Source: GWA1-39-11 sp964640435 (GTDB lineage Bacteria > Patescibacteriota > Microgenomatia > Levybacterales > GWA1-39-11). From it: 64,000 nucleotides of DNA. The stretch covers positions 118,223-182,222 of the forward strand of contig CAZXFJ010000001.1 in the NCBI GenBank assembly GCA_964640435.1, written 5' to 3'. Within the stretch, counting starts at the first letter, position 1, and each line of letters starts with the position of its first letter. Made by a program: the position numbers and the translations under genes. Below are positions 56,210 to 63,985 of this stretch, piece by piece. The notes under the pieces were generated by a model, which made no database searches, had not been told where the DNA came from, and was given only the letters and a program-made list of their open reading frames with translations.

Positions 56210-57103
56210 ATGGCGGCAGATACGCAAATATATAATTCCCTTTCGCAGAAATGGCGTGAAAAACATAAAGGTCTTCAGGAGAAACTTTGGGAAAAGCATG
56301 GCGATGTAATAAATGATTTTGTTAATAATACCCGTAACTTTGCAATAGGATCCGCGTCTGCTTTAATGCTTCTTACGTCTCCCGCAACAACACTTCTTCC
56401 TGCAAGTAATGCTATTACTGTTCAAGAGCACAAGCTCCCAGTTGATAAAAATGCATTTCTCATTGGAGATCTTCAAGGCGTGCTTCCCGATGATGTTCGA
56501 GAGTTGACTCCTGATGAAGAAGCGACAATTAGTGGAATTTTAACTCGAGACTTTGGCTTTCGTGTGACAGCGGAACTTCAAGGGATAAAGTTGAATCGCT
56601 CATATGGATTAATAGGTGCTGAGCAGCACTTAGCCCGTTATCCAGGGGATACTATGGCTTCACATTTTAATACTCCAGAAGGTCCAACCCCTCAAGATGA
56701 AGCTCAGCGTGTATATTCATCTGGCATGGCGCCAGGACTTGGTGGATGGGGATATTTTGCAAGATCAGCTGGTGAAATGACCCAAGAAGAATCAGATCGT
56801 GAGAAATATTACATTGCTGTACAAAGCTTTTTAGCGCCTGGTTTTGCAGAAAGAACTGGAGAGTATATACGATTCTTTAAATTCCGAAAAATGCTTGTTG
56901 TTAATCCTCAAAATGGTAAAGCAATGGTGGTTGTAATAGGTGATGCTGGACCAGGTAAATCTACAGGAAAGCATCTAGGGGGTTCGCCTGAAGTTATGAA
57001 GTATCTTGAACGAGTAGATGGGAAACAAAAAGGGCCTGTTTTGTATTATTTTATAGATGATCCAGAAAATAAGATTCCCTTAGGTCCGGTTGAGGTTAAG
57101 TAG
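56210..57103 (+). CDS. Unknown protein with one possible membrane segment
   Basis: The 297-residue product has a helical basic N-terminus, a hydrophobic stretch at about residues 45-65 and a large globular part. VVVIGDAGPGKSTGKHLGGSPEVM near residues 243-266 fits a P-loop pattern, but its context (after a beta strand, before SPEVMKYL) is more like a recurring CPR extracellular or wall-associated motif. I assign no function. It begins 23 bases after the HTH/ACT gene, so they may share a transcript. Confidence 0.7.
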   Translation: MAADTQIYNSLSQKWREKHKGLQEKLWEKHGDVINDFVNNTRNFAIGSASALMLLTSPATTLLPASNAITVQEHKLPVDKNAFLIGDLQGVLPDDVRELTPDEEATISGILTRDFGFRVTAELQGIKLNRSYGLIGAEQHLARYPGDTMASHFNTPEGPTPQDEAQRVYSSGMAPGLGGWGYFARSAGEMTQEESDREKYYIAVQSFLAPGFAERTGEYIRFFKFRKMLVVNPQNGKAMVVVIGDAGPGKSTGKHLGGSPEVMKYLERVDGKQKGPVLYYFIDDPENKIPLGPVEVK

Positions 57104-57115
57104 TAGTATTAATAT

Positions 57116-57445
57116 ATGGTAAAACATTTTTATAGTTACATAATTGAAACTGAAACTGTGTTTCTCGAAATTGACTCGTTGTCTATAAGTGATTCAGAAA
57201 AAAACCATTTAAAGTCGCTTGCTGAATCACATATTCATAGTACTGTGCTTGATACTATTTTGTCAGAGCTTCACCCTGAGGATAAAAAAGAATTTGTTAC
57301 CCACTTAAATACAAAAGATCATGATAGGATTTGGAAATTTTTGCATATTAAAGTAGAAGATGCTGAGAATAAAATAAAAATTGCAGCTCACGCAATTAAA
57401 AAAGAATTACTCAATGATATCAAGCAAGCCCGTGAAAAAAACTAG
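57116..57445 (+). CDS. Small soluble protein, unknown
   Basis: The 109-residue product is helical and rich in His, Lys and Glu, with no signal or membrane segment and no recognised domain. It follows the 297-residue orphan after 12 bases and overlaps the convergent P-loop gene end by 4 bases. Location in a compact run of lineage-type genes and protein-like composition support it. Confidence 0.65.
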   Translation: MVKHFYSYIIETETVFLEIDSLSISDSEKNHLKSLAESHIHSTVLDTILSELHPEDKKEFVTHLNTKDHDRIWKFLHIKVEDAENKIKIAAHAIKKELLNDIKQAREKN

Positions 57446-58536
57446 ACCGGTGAAGGAATTTTCAATGTTCCATCCTTATGAATAATTGGAATATTGTGAA
57501 CTAGGGTAAGATCTTGATTTGGGACACCCATATCCTCTCTTAGAAAGTATTGCATATAGGCGACGCTATCTTTGTAGGCCCGAATAATAACCTCTTCAGA
57601 GCTCTTTTCATAGTGGTAGAAGGATGGTTGAGTAAATCTCAAAAATCTTACGAACTTCATAAGCGGAATTTGAATTTGATCTATTTTTTCCATTTCTGGG
57701 TGGGATAGATTTTCGAGCCAATGGGTTGCTTGCTCTTGAAATTCGGCTCGATTTTCATGCATAGCAGTTGGTTTTGCAGAAGTTTCAGCCCAATTTCTTA
57801 GAGCATCATTGTATTGAGGTGTGTCAACAGATCCGACCATTTCTACCTTCAAGCCATCCTTTAATGCCTCTACAACACTTTCCCCTTCTGGAACAGCTTT
57901 AACCCCGTCTCTTAGTAAATCAGTATATTCTTGAAGTGCAAAGTTTGGTACAACAGCTAAAAACTTCATCTTCTTACCAGTCATGTATGCTCTATGTCCC
58001 TCAAATCTTGAAGGGGGCTCTAGGCCTCTGGCTATTCTATCGAGTCGAGCGGTTAGTCTAAGAGTTCCAATGCCTCTATTAAATTCACCTATTCCCAAAC
58101 CATTGAAGTCATTAAATTGTTGAACATCTAAATTATCAAGAATTTGCTGCTGAAGAAGCCTATCTGGATAGCTGAAAGTATCCAAAAGCTCCCAGTTTGA
58201 GATCGGACCGTATTCTTCATGTTTTTGAGCTTGCGCGCGAGCACCACCCCAAGATAATGAAACACCTTTTCTGTTCGGTAATCCCATTTTATGTTCGATA
58301 GCACTTTTTCCAGAAAGCACCTCTTTTTTAATTGTGCTTTTCCCATTTCCAGAGCTTCCAATAATTGAGATTGAATCACCTGATAGCGTTACGGCTTCAA
58401 ATATTTGTGTTGCGACGGGTTTTAATGTTGTTACTTCTTGAAGGTGAAATACCGTGTTGTAAGCAATATCATTTTCAAGTGTTGATACTGCCTCTTTGAA
58501 TACTGCTCTTTCCGAGCCTGTTGGTCTATCTTTCAT
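57442..58536 (-). CDS. P-loop NTPase of unknown function
   Basis: The 364-residue product has a Walker A motif GSSGNGKST at about residues 57-65 and follows with LSWGGARAQAQKHEEYG, ISNWELLDTFSYPD and FEGHRAYMTGKKMKFLAVV. It resembles kinase-type P-loop proteins more than AAA ATPases, but no specific family is recognised. It is downstream of the GAF histidine kinase in the same operon (2-base gap), so its role may link to that signalling pathway. Confidence 0.75.
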   Translation of the reverse strand: MKDRPTGSERAVFKEAVSTLENDIAYNTVFHLQEVTTLKPVATQIFEAVTLSGDSISIIGSSGNGKSTIKKEVLSGKSAIEHKMGLPNRKGVSLSWGGARAQAQKHEEYGPISNWELLDTFSYPDRLLQQQILDNLDVQQFNDFNGLGIGEFNRGIGTLRLTARLDRIARGLEPPSRFEGHRAYMTGKKMKFLAVVPNFALQEYTDLLRDGVKAVPEGESVVEALKDGLKVEMVGSVDTPQYNDALRNWAETSAKPTAMHENRAEFQEQATHWLENLSHPEMEKIDQIQIPLMKFVRFLRFTQPSFYHYEKSSEEVIIRAYKDSVAYMQYFLREDMGVPNQDLTLVHNIPIIHKDGTLKIPSPV

Positions 58537-58538
58537 AT

Positions 58539-59681
58539 TTATCTTTTAGGCAATTTGATATCTATTTGTGTTCCTTTTCCAAGCTCTGATTCTATGGTGA
58601 TAAGACCCTTATGTCTCTGAACAATATTTTCTGTGAGGAAAAGTCCAAGACCCATTCCTTGTTTTGTATTATCTTTACCTTTGTAAAAACCTTCAAAAAC
58701 GTGGGGTAGATCTTTTTTGGATATTCCTTGTCCCTGATCGGCAACTGAAATAATAAAATAGGGTTTATGGAATGAGAGGATAACTTTAATCTCAGATCCC
58801 CGAGTAGAAAACTTAATAGAATTGTTAATTAAGTTAATTATTGCCTGAATAATTTTGTCATAGTCAGAGTAAAGTATGTCGTTTTCTCCATTTAATTTAT
58901 CTTCAAAAACTATTTTGTAGTTTGGGTTTGCGATTTGTGCTGAATTTACAACTCTTTCAAGTATTTCTCTCAAGCTATTATTATTCCATTCATATTTCAG
59001 CTGACCTTTTTTAATTTGTTCAATCTGAAGTAGTTCATATATTAAATTTTTTAGCCTTATAGATTCGGAGTATGCTGTCTCAACCCACTTTTTAGATGGC
59101 ATTTCATTTTTTTCATATTTCTTATTCATTAACTGTAGGTAACCAAGAATTGTTGTTATGGGGGTTCTAAGTTCGTGCGCCGCCATAGAGATAAATAAAT
59201 CTCTATTCCTTAACGTGTTCACTGTTTCAACATAAAGCTGATTTTTTTGTATAGCAAGGCTCACAAGGGAACCAAAAAGCCTTAAGGTTTCGAGACGTCC
59301 TTTTGTAAAGTGTCTTTCCTTTTTAGCCCTTAGAGTTAGAACTCCGATATTTTTTTGATGGTGTGCAAGTGGAATCATGACAACAGATTTCATTCCACTC
59401 TTAAGAATTTGAGGATGTGATTCTCGGAGCATTTTTGTGGTAACAAGAATTGTTTTTCCAGTATGATAACATTCGTAGCTATATCCACTTTCTCTCGGTT
59501 GAACATGGTTGGTTGTAAGAGAAGAATATACTCGCGTTAACTTACCATTTTTTGCAAGATACACAGTCCCTTCGTTTGATTGTGTGAGTCTCATGGCTTC
59601 ATTAAGCGCAGTTGTATAAACCTCCTGCAGACTTTGAGGTGCCAAAAATTTTATAGTTGAATCATATATATCACGAAGCAT
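58539..59681 (-). CDS. Soluble GAF-domain sensor histidine kinase
   Basis: I chose ATG 59681 (MLRDIYDSTIKFLAPQ); an earlier ATG at 59726 lies upstream of the -10 element. The 380-residue product has a GAF-type domain (residues 15-145), then the H box AAHELRTPITT with His169, N box INLINNSIKFS, G1 VADQGQGISKKDLPHVF and G2 GMGLGLFLTENIV. No membrane helix is seen, so the signal is internal or diffusible. The regulator gene at 60406 is not adjacent but on the same strand. Confidence 0.92.
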   Translation of the reverse strand: MLRDIYDSTIKFLAPQSLQEVYTTALNEAMRLTQSNEGTVYLAKNGKLTRVYSSLTTNHVQPRESGYSYECYHTGKTILVTTKMLRESHPQILKSGMKSVVMIPLAHHQKNIGVLTLRAKKERHFTKGRLETLRLFGSLVSLAIQKNQLYVETVNTLRNRDLFISMAAHELRTPITTILGYLQLMNKKYEKNEMPSKKWVETAYSESIRLKNLIYELLQIEQIKKGQLKYEWNNNSLREILERVVNSAQIANPNYKIVFEDKLNGENDILYSDYDKIIQAIINLINNSIKFSTRGSEIKVILSFHKPYFIISVADQGQGISKKDLPHVFEGFYKGKDNTKQGMGLGLFLTENIVQRHKGLITIESELGKGTQIDIKLPKR

Positions 59682-59697
59682 AGGGAAATTCCCCCAT

Positions 59698-59703
59698 AGT
59701 ATA
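59698..59703 (-). promoter_or_regulatory. -10 element of the histidine kinase operon
   Basis: TATACT on the minus strand, 16 bases before the start codon at 59681; the predicted leader is about 9 bases. Confidence 0.45.
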
Positions 59704-59792
59704 CCTTCTGAAGCAAAAATTAACAAGTCAGTACGACGATTATTCTTTTAGGTTTCTTACATATTACTGCTTCCTTTTTAACGTTTAAATCC

Positions 59793-59798
59793 TAATAT
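59793..59798 (+). promoter_or_regulatory. -10 candidate of the 59-residue ORF
   Basis: TAATAT ends 6 bases before ATG 59805, the leaderless spacing. Confidence 0.35.
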
Positions 59799-59804
59799 AG
59801 ATCT

Positions 59805-59984
59805 ATGAACAAAATAAAAAACATCATTACCCACTCGGTTCTTAACGATTTCTGGGTTGTTCTCTCAAGAGATCCTGACAATAGAAAACCTTTTCATATG
59901 GCACATCCAGCTAAAGAGCGACATGTAGAGGTCTCAAGTTTTTTTAAGACATTCAGGCCACTTGGAAATTTACAAATTCAATAA
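59805..59984 (+). CDS. Possible 59-residue protein, unknown
   Basis: The ORF (MNKIKNIITHSVLNDFWVV start, RPLGNLQIQ end) occupies most of the 380-base gap between the histidine kinase and GlsB genes. Composition is protein-like (SRDPDNRKPFHMAHPAKERH) and a -10 candidate is at leaderless distance. It ends about 40 bases before a strong terminator that works in both directions. No family recognised. Confidence 0.5.
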   Translation: MNKIKNIITHSVLNDFWVVLSRDPDNRKPFHMAHPAKERHVEVSSFFKTFRPLGNLQIQ

Positions 59985-60021
59985 TTAAGTAAATAGTTAA
60001 TAAATATTGACATTGGCCCAC

Positions 60022-60056
60022 AAAAAGATAGCGCGTATTAGGCGCTATCTTTTAAT
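60022..60056. terminator. Bidirectional intrinsic terminator
   Basis: AGATAGCGC (60026-60034) and GCGCTATCT (60042-60050) form a perfect 9-bp stem with a 7-base loop. A-run on one side and T-run on the other allow termination for both the 59-residue ORF (plus) and glsB (minus). Confidence 0.85.
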
Positions 60057-60063
60057 TTTCAAC

Positions 60064-60321
60064 TTAGTAGGTGTGACGAGTTAATACTCTTCCTGCACCA
60101 ATAACTATTATTGCTCCAACAATTGCTACGAGGAAACTGTATATATTAAATCCTGTAACGCCTGGTTGACCAAGCATATTCATTAGGAAACCACCAACTA
60201 CAGCTCCAACTACACCTAGGATGATGTCCATTAGAAGACCTTGTTGAGCGTCCGTTTTCATTACAAGAGATGCGATCCATCCTGCAATTGCTCCGAAGAT
60301 TATCCAAATTATTATGTTCAT
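60064..60321 (-). CDS. GlsB/YeaQ/YmgE-family small membrane protein
   Basis: The 85-residue product has three hydrophobic segments and glycine-rich turns (IIFGAIAGWIASLVMKTDAQQGLLMDIILGVVGAVVGGFLMN), typical of this stress-associated transglycosylase-associated-like family. The gene has a real leader with AAAGGGGGTGA before the ATG, unlike most neighbours. It ends at a strong terminator. Function in the family is unclear; expression often rises under stress. Confidence 0.9.
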   Translation of the reverse strand: MNIIIWIIFGAIAGWIASLVMKTDAQQGLLMDIILGVVGAVVGGFLMNMLGQPGVTGFNIYSFLVAIVGAIIVIGAGRVLTRHTY

Positions 60322-60325
60322 ATTT

Positions 60326-60336
60326 TCACCCCCTTT
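60326..60336 (-). promoter_or_regulatory. Strong Shine-Dalgarno of the GlsB gene
   Basis: Minus strand AAAGGGGGTGA ends 4 bases before the start at 60321. Confidence 0.65.
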
Positions 60337-60366
60337 CGTTTGATTTATTAATGGTACAAGTCTGTA

Positions 60367-60372
60367 ATTATA
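60367..60372 (-). promoter_or_regulatory. -10 element of the GlsB gene
   Basis: TATAAT on the minus strand with a predicted start near 60359, a leader of about 38 bases. Confidence 0.45.
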
Positions 60373-60405
60373 AGCAATTCAAGAAAGTGTAAGAATAGGG
60401 TAAGA

Positions 60406-61068
60406 TCACTCTTTTAGTACGTATCCGAAGCCACGCATAGAGTGGATGAGAGGTTTTGTCGTGGTGCCGTCTATTTTCTTTCGAAGATAACCCATATATA
60501 CATCTACGACGCGCGTTTCGATATCTGGTGAAGTTAGCCATATTCTGTTTAATATCATCTCGCGAGATAGAACTTTACCTTGATTATTCATTAAATACTC
60601 TAAGAGTTTAAATTCTGTAGGTGTAAGATTAATGGCTCTTGTTCCACGTTTTACTTCCAAAGTTTCTCGGTCAAGTTCAAGATCTGACACTTTAAGCTTT
60701 ACTTCGGTTGTGTCTCGTAGTCTTGCTTTAATTCTTGCAATGAGCTCATTTCCGTCAAAGGGTTTTGCTAAGTAGTCATCAGCTCCAAGATCAAGACCCT
60801 TAATGACATCTGATGTACTACCTTTGGCAGTCAGTATTATGACGGGAATATTTGGATATTTTTTCTTTATCTCCTGGCAAACTGTTTCTCCGCTTATTTT
60901 TGGAAGTCCTAAATCAAGTACGACTAGGCTTGGATTAAGTTTTTTGACCAGGGATAAGGCTTCAGCGCCGTCGCTTGCAGTTTGAATTGCAAAGCCTGCA
61001 TCAGAAATAAGGTCGTTTAAATATTCTTGTAAGGATGTATCATCCTCAACTATTAAAATTTTCTGCAT
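60406..61068 (-). CDS. OmpR/PhoB-family response regulator
   Basis: The 220-residue product has a receiver domain with acidic residues Asp9/Asp10, phosphoacceptor Asp52 (VVLDLGLP) and LTAKGSTSD, followed by a winged-helix DNA-binding domain (LTPTEFKLLEYLMNNQGKVLSREMIL and VDVYMGYLRKKID). It is the only regulator in the window and a candidate partner for the GAF kinase at 58539-59681. A promoter TTGTCA-17-TATAAT lies 8 bases before the start. Confidence 0.94.
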   Translation of the reverse strand: MQKILIVEDDTSLQEYLNDLISDAGFAIQTASDGAEALSLVKKLNPSLVVLDLGLPKISGETVCQEIKKKYPNIPVIILTAKGSTSDVIKGLDLGADDYLAKPFDGNELIARIKARLRDTTEVKLKVSDLELDRETLEVKRGTRAINLTPTEFKLLEYLMNNQGKVLSREMILNRIWLTSPDIETRVVDVYMGYLRKKIDGTTTKPLIHSMRGFGYVLKE

Positions 61069-61076
61069 GGAAAAAG

Positions 61077-61105
61077 ATTATATTCTGCCAAATCCAGTTT
61101 GACAA
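61077..61105 (-). promoter_or_regulatory. Promoter of the response regulator gene, leaderless type
   Basis: Minus strand TTGTCA (61100-61105), a 17-base spacer, TATAAT (61077-61082), then 8 bases to the start at 61068. Confidence 0.7.
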
Positions 61106-61178
61106 GGAATTGCTTTTCTATATTGAGGCTTTAACCACAGATGAATATTAAAAATATGTAAGAAATATGTAAGACAGG

Positions 61179-61520
61179 TTACGATTTTCTTGTTTTTTCC
61201 TTCTCAATGCGATCTGCGATGACATGAAGTTTGTCTCTTACCGCTCGATCAAGATCAACATTTGCTGATATCGCAAGCTGCATAATTGTTATTACAACAT
61301 CTGCAAACTCTTGATAAATGTTTCTTCTGTCAAACTTTTCAAGCTTAGATTTTCTTTGAAGTTTTAAAATAGAAAGAATATCATTGCAAAGTTCTCCTAC
61401 TTCCTCATTTAACTTTACGGTTCTTGCTAGAATTTCTTTTTCACGTGGTGTTCTAAGTGTATAATCAACACTTGGGGTTTGAAGTAGTCTAACTTTTTCT
61501 TCAAGTTGTTTTAAGTCCAT
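61179..61520 (-). CDS. MazG-like nucleotide pyrophosphohydrolase
   Basis: ATG 61520 (MDLKQLEEKVRLL) gives 113 residues; a start at 61559 is upstream of the -10 candidate. LNEEVGELCNDIL and EFADVVITIMQLA provide the ExxE and ExxD metal ligands of the all-alpha MazG/dUTPase superfamily. It may hydrolyse a non-canonical NTP. Single-domain short members are hard to place in a specific family. Confidence 0.8.
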   Translation of the reverse strand: MDLKQLEEKVRLLQTPSVDYTLRTPREKEILARTVKLNEEVGELCNDILSILKLQRKSKLEKFDRRNIYQEFADVVITIMQLAISANVDLDRAVRDKLHVIADRIEKEKTRKS

Positions 61521-61531
61521 ATCGCCTTTAT

Positions 61532-61537
61532 TGTATA
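61532..61537 (-). promoter_or_regulatory. -10 candidate of the MazG-like gene
   Basis: TATACA on the minus strand, 11 bases before the start at 61520. Confidence 0.35.
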
Positions 61538-61572
61538 AGCAACTGTGCGGGATATGCAATAGACAAATATAT

Positions 61573-61578
61573 TATAAT
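61573..61578 (+). promoter_or_regulatory. -10 element of the anchored protein/prfB operon, leaderless type
   Basis: TATAAT ends 6 bases before ATG 61585. Confidence 0.6.
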
Positions 61579-61584
61579 TACCTT

Positions 61585-61974
61585 ATGCCTAAGCTCAAAA
61601 TAGAAAAAGACGAAGAAGTTCAAGAGGGAGAAGTAGTCGAGACACATTGGGATTTAAAAAAAATCTTGATTGGTGGATTCCTTTTGATAGTTGTTTTATT
61701 AATTGGGGCAATAGTTTTCTTTCCTGGGGAAAATAGAAGACCACAAACACTTGGCGCTACCGCACAGAGCTCAAGGCCAACGCCTCCTCTTCCGGATAAG
61801 CAAGATGTTCAGAAAATAATAGAAAACGCTAAATCGACTTTTTCGCAAATAACTTCTGACAATCTGACTTCGTCAGAGGCTGCAATTCAAAAAGTAATTT
61901 CTGACCTACAATCTCTTCAGTCGGGATCAGGAAGTGCCGCAGATGTTTTCTGCAATCTCATGTGTAAAAAATGA
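61585..61974 (+). CDS. Small membrane-anchored protein upstream of prfB, unknown
   Basis: ATG 61585 (MPKLKIEKDEEVQEGEV) gives 129 residues; the upstream frame lacks promoter support. One membrane helix at about residues 27-47 is followed by a Pro/Ser-rich linker and a helical end with two cysteines (CNLMC). The TGA stop overlaps the prfB start (ATGA), so the two are coupled. No recognised family. Confidence 0.75.
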   Translation: MPKLKIEKDEEVQEGEVVETHWDLKKILIGGFLLIVVLLIGAIVFFPGENRRPQTLGATAQSSRPTPPLPDKQDVQKIIENAKSTFSQITSDNLTSSEAAIQKVISDLQSLQSGSGSAADVFCNLMCKK

Positions 61975-62975
61975 ATGACTTAATAGAGCGAGCAAAAATA
62001 TTGCTTTCAAAAATTGATATTGAGGAAAAGAAAACTAAGGTTGCCAAAATCGAAGCTGAATCTATGGCTCCCGATTTTTGGAAAGATACTCAAGCTGCTA
62101 CAAAAAAAATGAAAGAAATGGCAGCTTTTCAAAAAGAAGTTGATGATGCAGAAAAACTTAAAGAATATATAGATTCAAACAATACAACTGGTCTTGAGAC
62201 ACTCCTAAAAGATATGGAGATTTATTTATATCTTTCAGGACCACATGATAAAAGTAATGCAATTATGACAATTCATGCGGGGCAAGGTGGAGCGGATGCA
62301 ATGGATTGGGCAGCAATGGTCGAACGAATGTATTTGAGATACTTTGAAAAAAGAGGTTGGCAGTTTGAGATGGTTGATGAAACACAAGGTGAAGAAGCAG
62401 GAATCAAATCAGCAACCATTTCTATTGAGGGTAATTTTGCTTATGGATATCTTAAAGGAGAACGAGGAACTCACCGTTTAGTTCGTCTTTCACCCTTTAA
62501 TTCTGATAATCTTCGTCATACATCTTTTGCCCTGGTTGAAGTCTTACCACAAATAGAAGATGCCAATGTTGAAATTCGGGAAGATGATTTAGAGTGGGAT
62601 TTTTATCGAGCATCATCTCATGGAGGACAAAATGTTCAGAAAGTTTCAAGTGCAGTTAGGCTTAAGCATAAACCAACTGGGATTGTTGTAACTTGTCAAA
62701 CTGAACGTTTTCAAGCACAGAATCGAGAATACGCATTGAAACTTTTGAAAGCAAAGCTATGGGCATATGAGCAAGAGAGAAGAAATGCTGAAGAAAAAGA
62801 ATTGAGAGGAGAATATAAGCCTGCTTCTTGGGGTAACCAAATACGCTCTTATGTTCTTCATCCATATCAAATGGTTAAAGATTTAAGAACAGGCGTTGAA
62901 ACAAGTCAAACAGAAGCAGTTCTTGATGGAGATATAGGAATGTTTATCGATGCAGAGCTCAAAGCAAGTACATGA
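61971..62975 (+). CDS. prfB: Peptide chain release factor 2
   Basis: RF2 (334 residues) ends translation at UAA and UGA. The GGQ motif (SSHGGQNVQKVSS) and the UGA-recognition SPF motif (RLSPFNSDNLRHTSF) are both present. The protein starts at a position matching about codon 20 of E. coli RF2 and shows no programmed frameshift. Its presence and TGA stops elsewhere indicate the standard code. Overlaps the upstream gene (ATGA). Confidence 0.95.
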   Translation: MNDLIERAKILLSKIDIEEKKTKVAKIEAESMAPDFWKDTQAATKKMKEMAAFQKEVDDAEKLKEYIDSNNTTGLETLLKDMEIYLYLSGPHDKSNAIMTIHAGQGGADAMDWAAMVERMYLRYFEKRGWQFEMVDETQGEEAGIKSATISIEGNFAYGYLKGERGTHRLVRLSPFNSDNLRHTSFALVEVLPQIEDANVEIREDDLEWDFYRASSHGGQNVQKVSSAVRLKHKPTGIVVTCQTERFQAQNREYALKLLKAKLWAYEQERRNAEEKELRGEYKPASWGNQIRSYVLHPYQMVKDLRTGVETSQTEAVLDGDIGMFIDAELKAST

Positions 62976-62976
62976 T

Positions 62977-63441
62977 ATGGATAAGATTCAAGAAGGCGAG
63001 AAACATTATACTGCCTCTGTGTGGATTTTAACTAAATCAACTCCTCCGAAAATGCTCTTAGTCCACCATAAAAAGTTTGATAAATGGATGCAGCCGGGAG
63101 GACACATCGAGTGGAATGAAAATCCAGTTGAGGCAGCAGTTCGTGAAACTGTTGAGGAAACAGGAATAGATATTGGCTTTCTTCTAGAAAAGATAGAATT
63201 GGTGGATGAGGAGGGTAAATTTATCCCTGTTCCTGACTTTATTATGGAGCAGAGAATTGAATCACATAAAGATGAGCCACTTCACTACCATATAGATTTT
63301 GAATACGTTGTAAAAGTCGATGAGCAAGAGTTAAAACTTAGTGCCCGTGAATCACATAATATTGGGTGGTTTACCAAAGAAGAAGTGCTAAAACTTCCCG
63401 TGCATGAAGATACTAAAGTTGTGGTCAAAAATATAATGTAA
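62977..63441 (+). CDS. Nudix hydrolase
   Basis: I chose ATG 62977 (MDKIQEGEKHYTASV), one base after the prfB TGA; a start at 62950 overlaps prfB. The 154-residue product has a complete Nudix box at residues 42-64: Gly42, Glu48, Arg56-Glu57 and Glu60-Glu61 with Gly63. VHHKKFDKWMQPGGHIEWNE suggests a (d)NTP or nucleoside-diphosphate-linked substrate. Substrate unknown. Confidence 0.88.
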   Translation: MDKIQEGEKHYTASVWILTKSTPPKMLLVHHKKFDKWMQPGGHIEWNENPVEAAVRETVEETGIDIGFLLEKIELVDEEGKFIPVPDFIMEQRIESHKDEPLHYHIDFEYVVKVDEQELKLSARESHNIGWFTKEEVLKLPVHEDTKVVVKNIM

Positions 63442-63462
63442 AAAACTTGTAAAAGTTTTTGA
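63442..63462 (+). terminator. AT-rich hairpin after the Nudix gene
   Basis: AAAAACTT and AAGTTTTT form an A/T-rich 8-bp stem with a 4-base loop and trailing T's. Stability is low. Confidence 0.35.
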
Positions 63463-63481
63463 AATATGTTTTACTTAACCT

Positions 63482-63985
63482 ATGGAAGAGAAAGCTCGGC
63501 CAGATCATTCCCGTATGCCTGGGGATGACAAACTGATTCATAATTTTAACGATTCTTCCGATAGTAAAAAGGTGGAAAATATGGGAAAAACTAAACCTCC
63601 AATAATTCTTTTTGTAGTTCTATTGCTTCTCGGTCTTGCTACTGGTTACGTTTTGTCTCAGGTTAGAGGTGGATCAACTGTTAAAATTGCGGGTCCCGGA
63701 GGAAAAATAACAACAGCAACAATTCAAAAAGGAGCTGTATTTGGATCAAAAGACGAGAAAACTTTTAAGGATAGCGCAGAAGGAACTCTTAAAAAAGGTG
63801 GAATTGATGGAGAGGGAGCATATCACTTGGAGCGTCCTGGTGGAGAATCACAAAATGTATATCTAACATCCTCGGTCATAGATCTTTCAACGTTTGTAGG
63901 TAGAAAAGTTAAGGTTTGGGGACAAACTAATGCCTCGGACAAAGCTGGATGGCTTATGGACGTTGGTAGACTTCAGGTTGTATAA
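63482..63985 (+). CDS. Membrane-anchored small protein, unknown
   Basis: The 167-residue product has a hydrophilic N-terminus, one membrane helix (about residues 40-59) and a soluble domain with VKIAGPGGKITTA, FKDSAEGTLKKGGIDGEG and VGRKVKVWGQTNASDKAGWLMDVGRLQVV. An alternative start, ATG 63581, has a Shine-Dalgarno-like AAGGTGGA in front and would retain the helix. I recognise no family, though the end resembles OB-fold-like small beta domains. Confidence 0.7.
   Translation: MEEKARPDHSRMPGDDKLIHNFNDSSDSKKVENMGKTKPPIILFVVLLLLGLATGYVLSQVRGGSTVKIAGPGGKITTATIQKGAVFGSKDEKTFKDSAEGTLKKGGIDGEGAYHLERPGGESQNVYLTSSVIDLSTFVGRKVKVWGQTNASDKAGWLMDVGRLQVV

Noticed and set aside
56936..57010. P-loop (GDAGPGKST) in the 297-residue orphan as evidence of an ATPase
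   Set aside because: The match is isolated, lacks a Walker B partner, and its surroundings resemble a different recurring motif.
61971..62080. Programmed frameshift in prfB
   Set aside because: The frame is continuous from ATG 61971 and no CTTTGAC-type slip site is present near the start.
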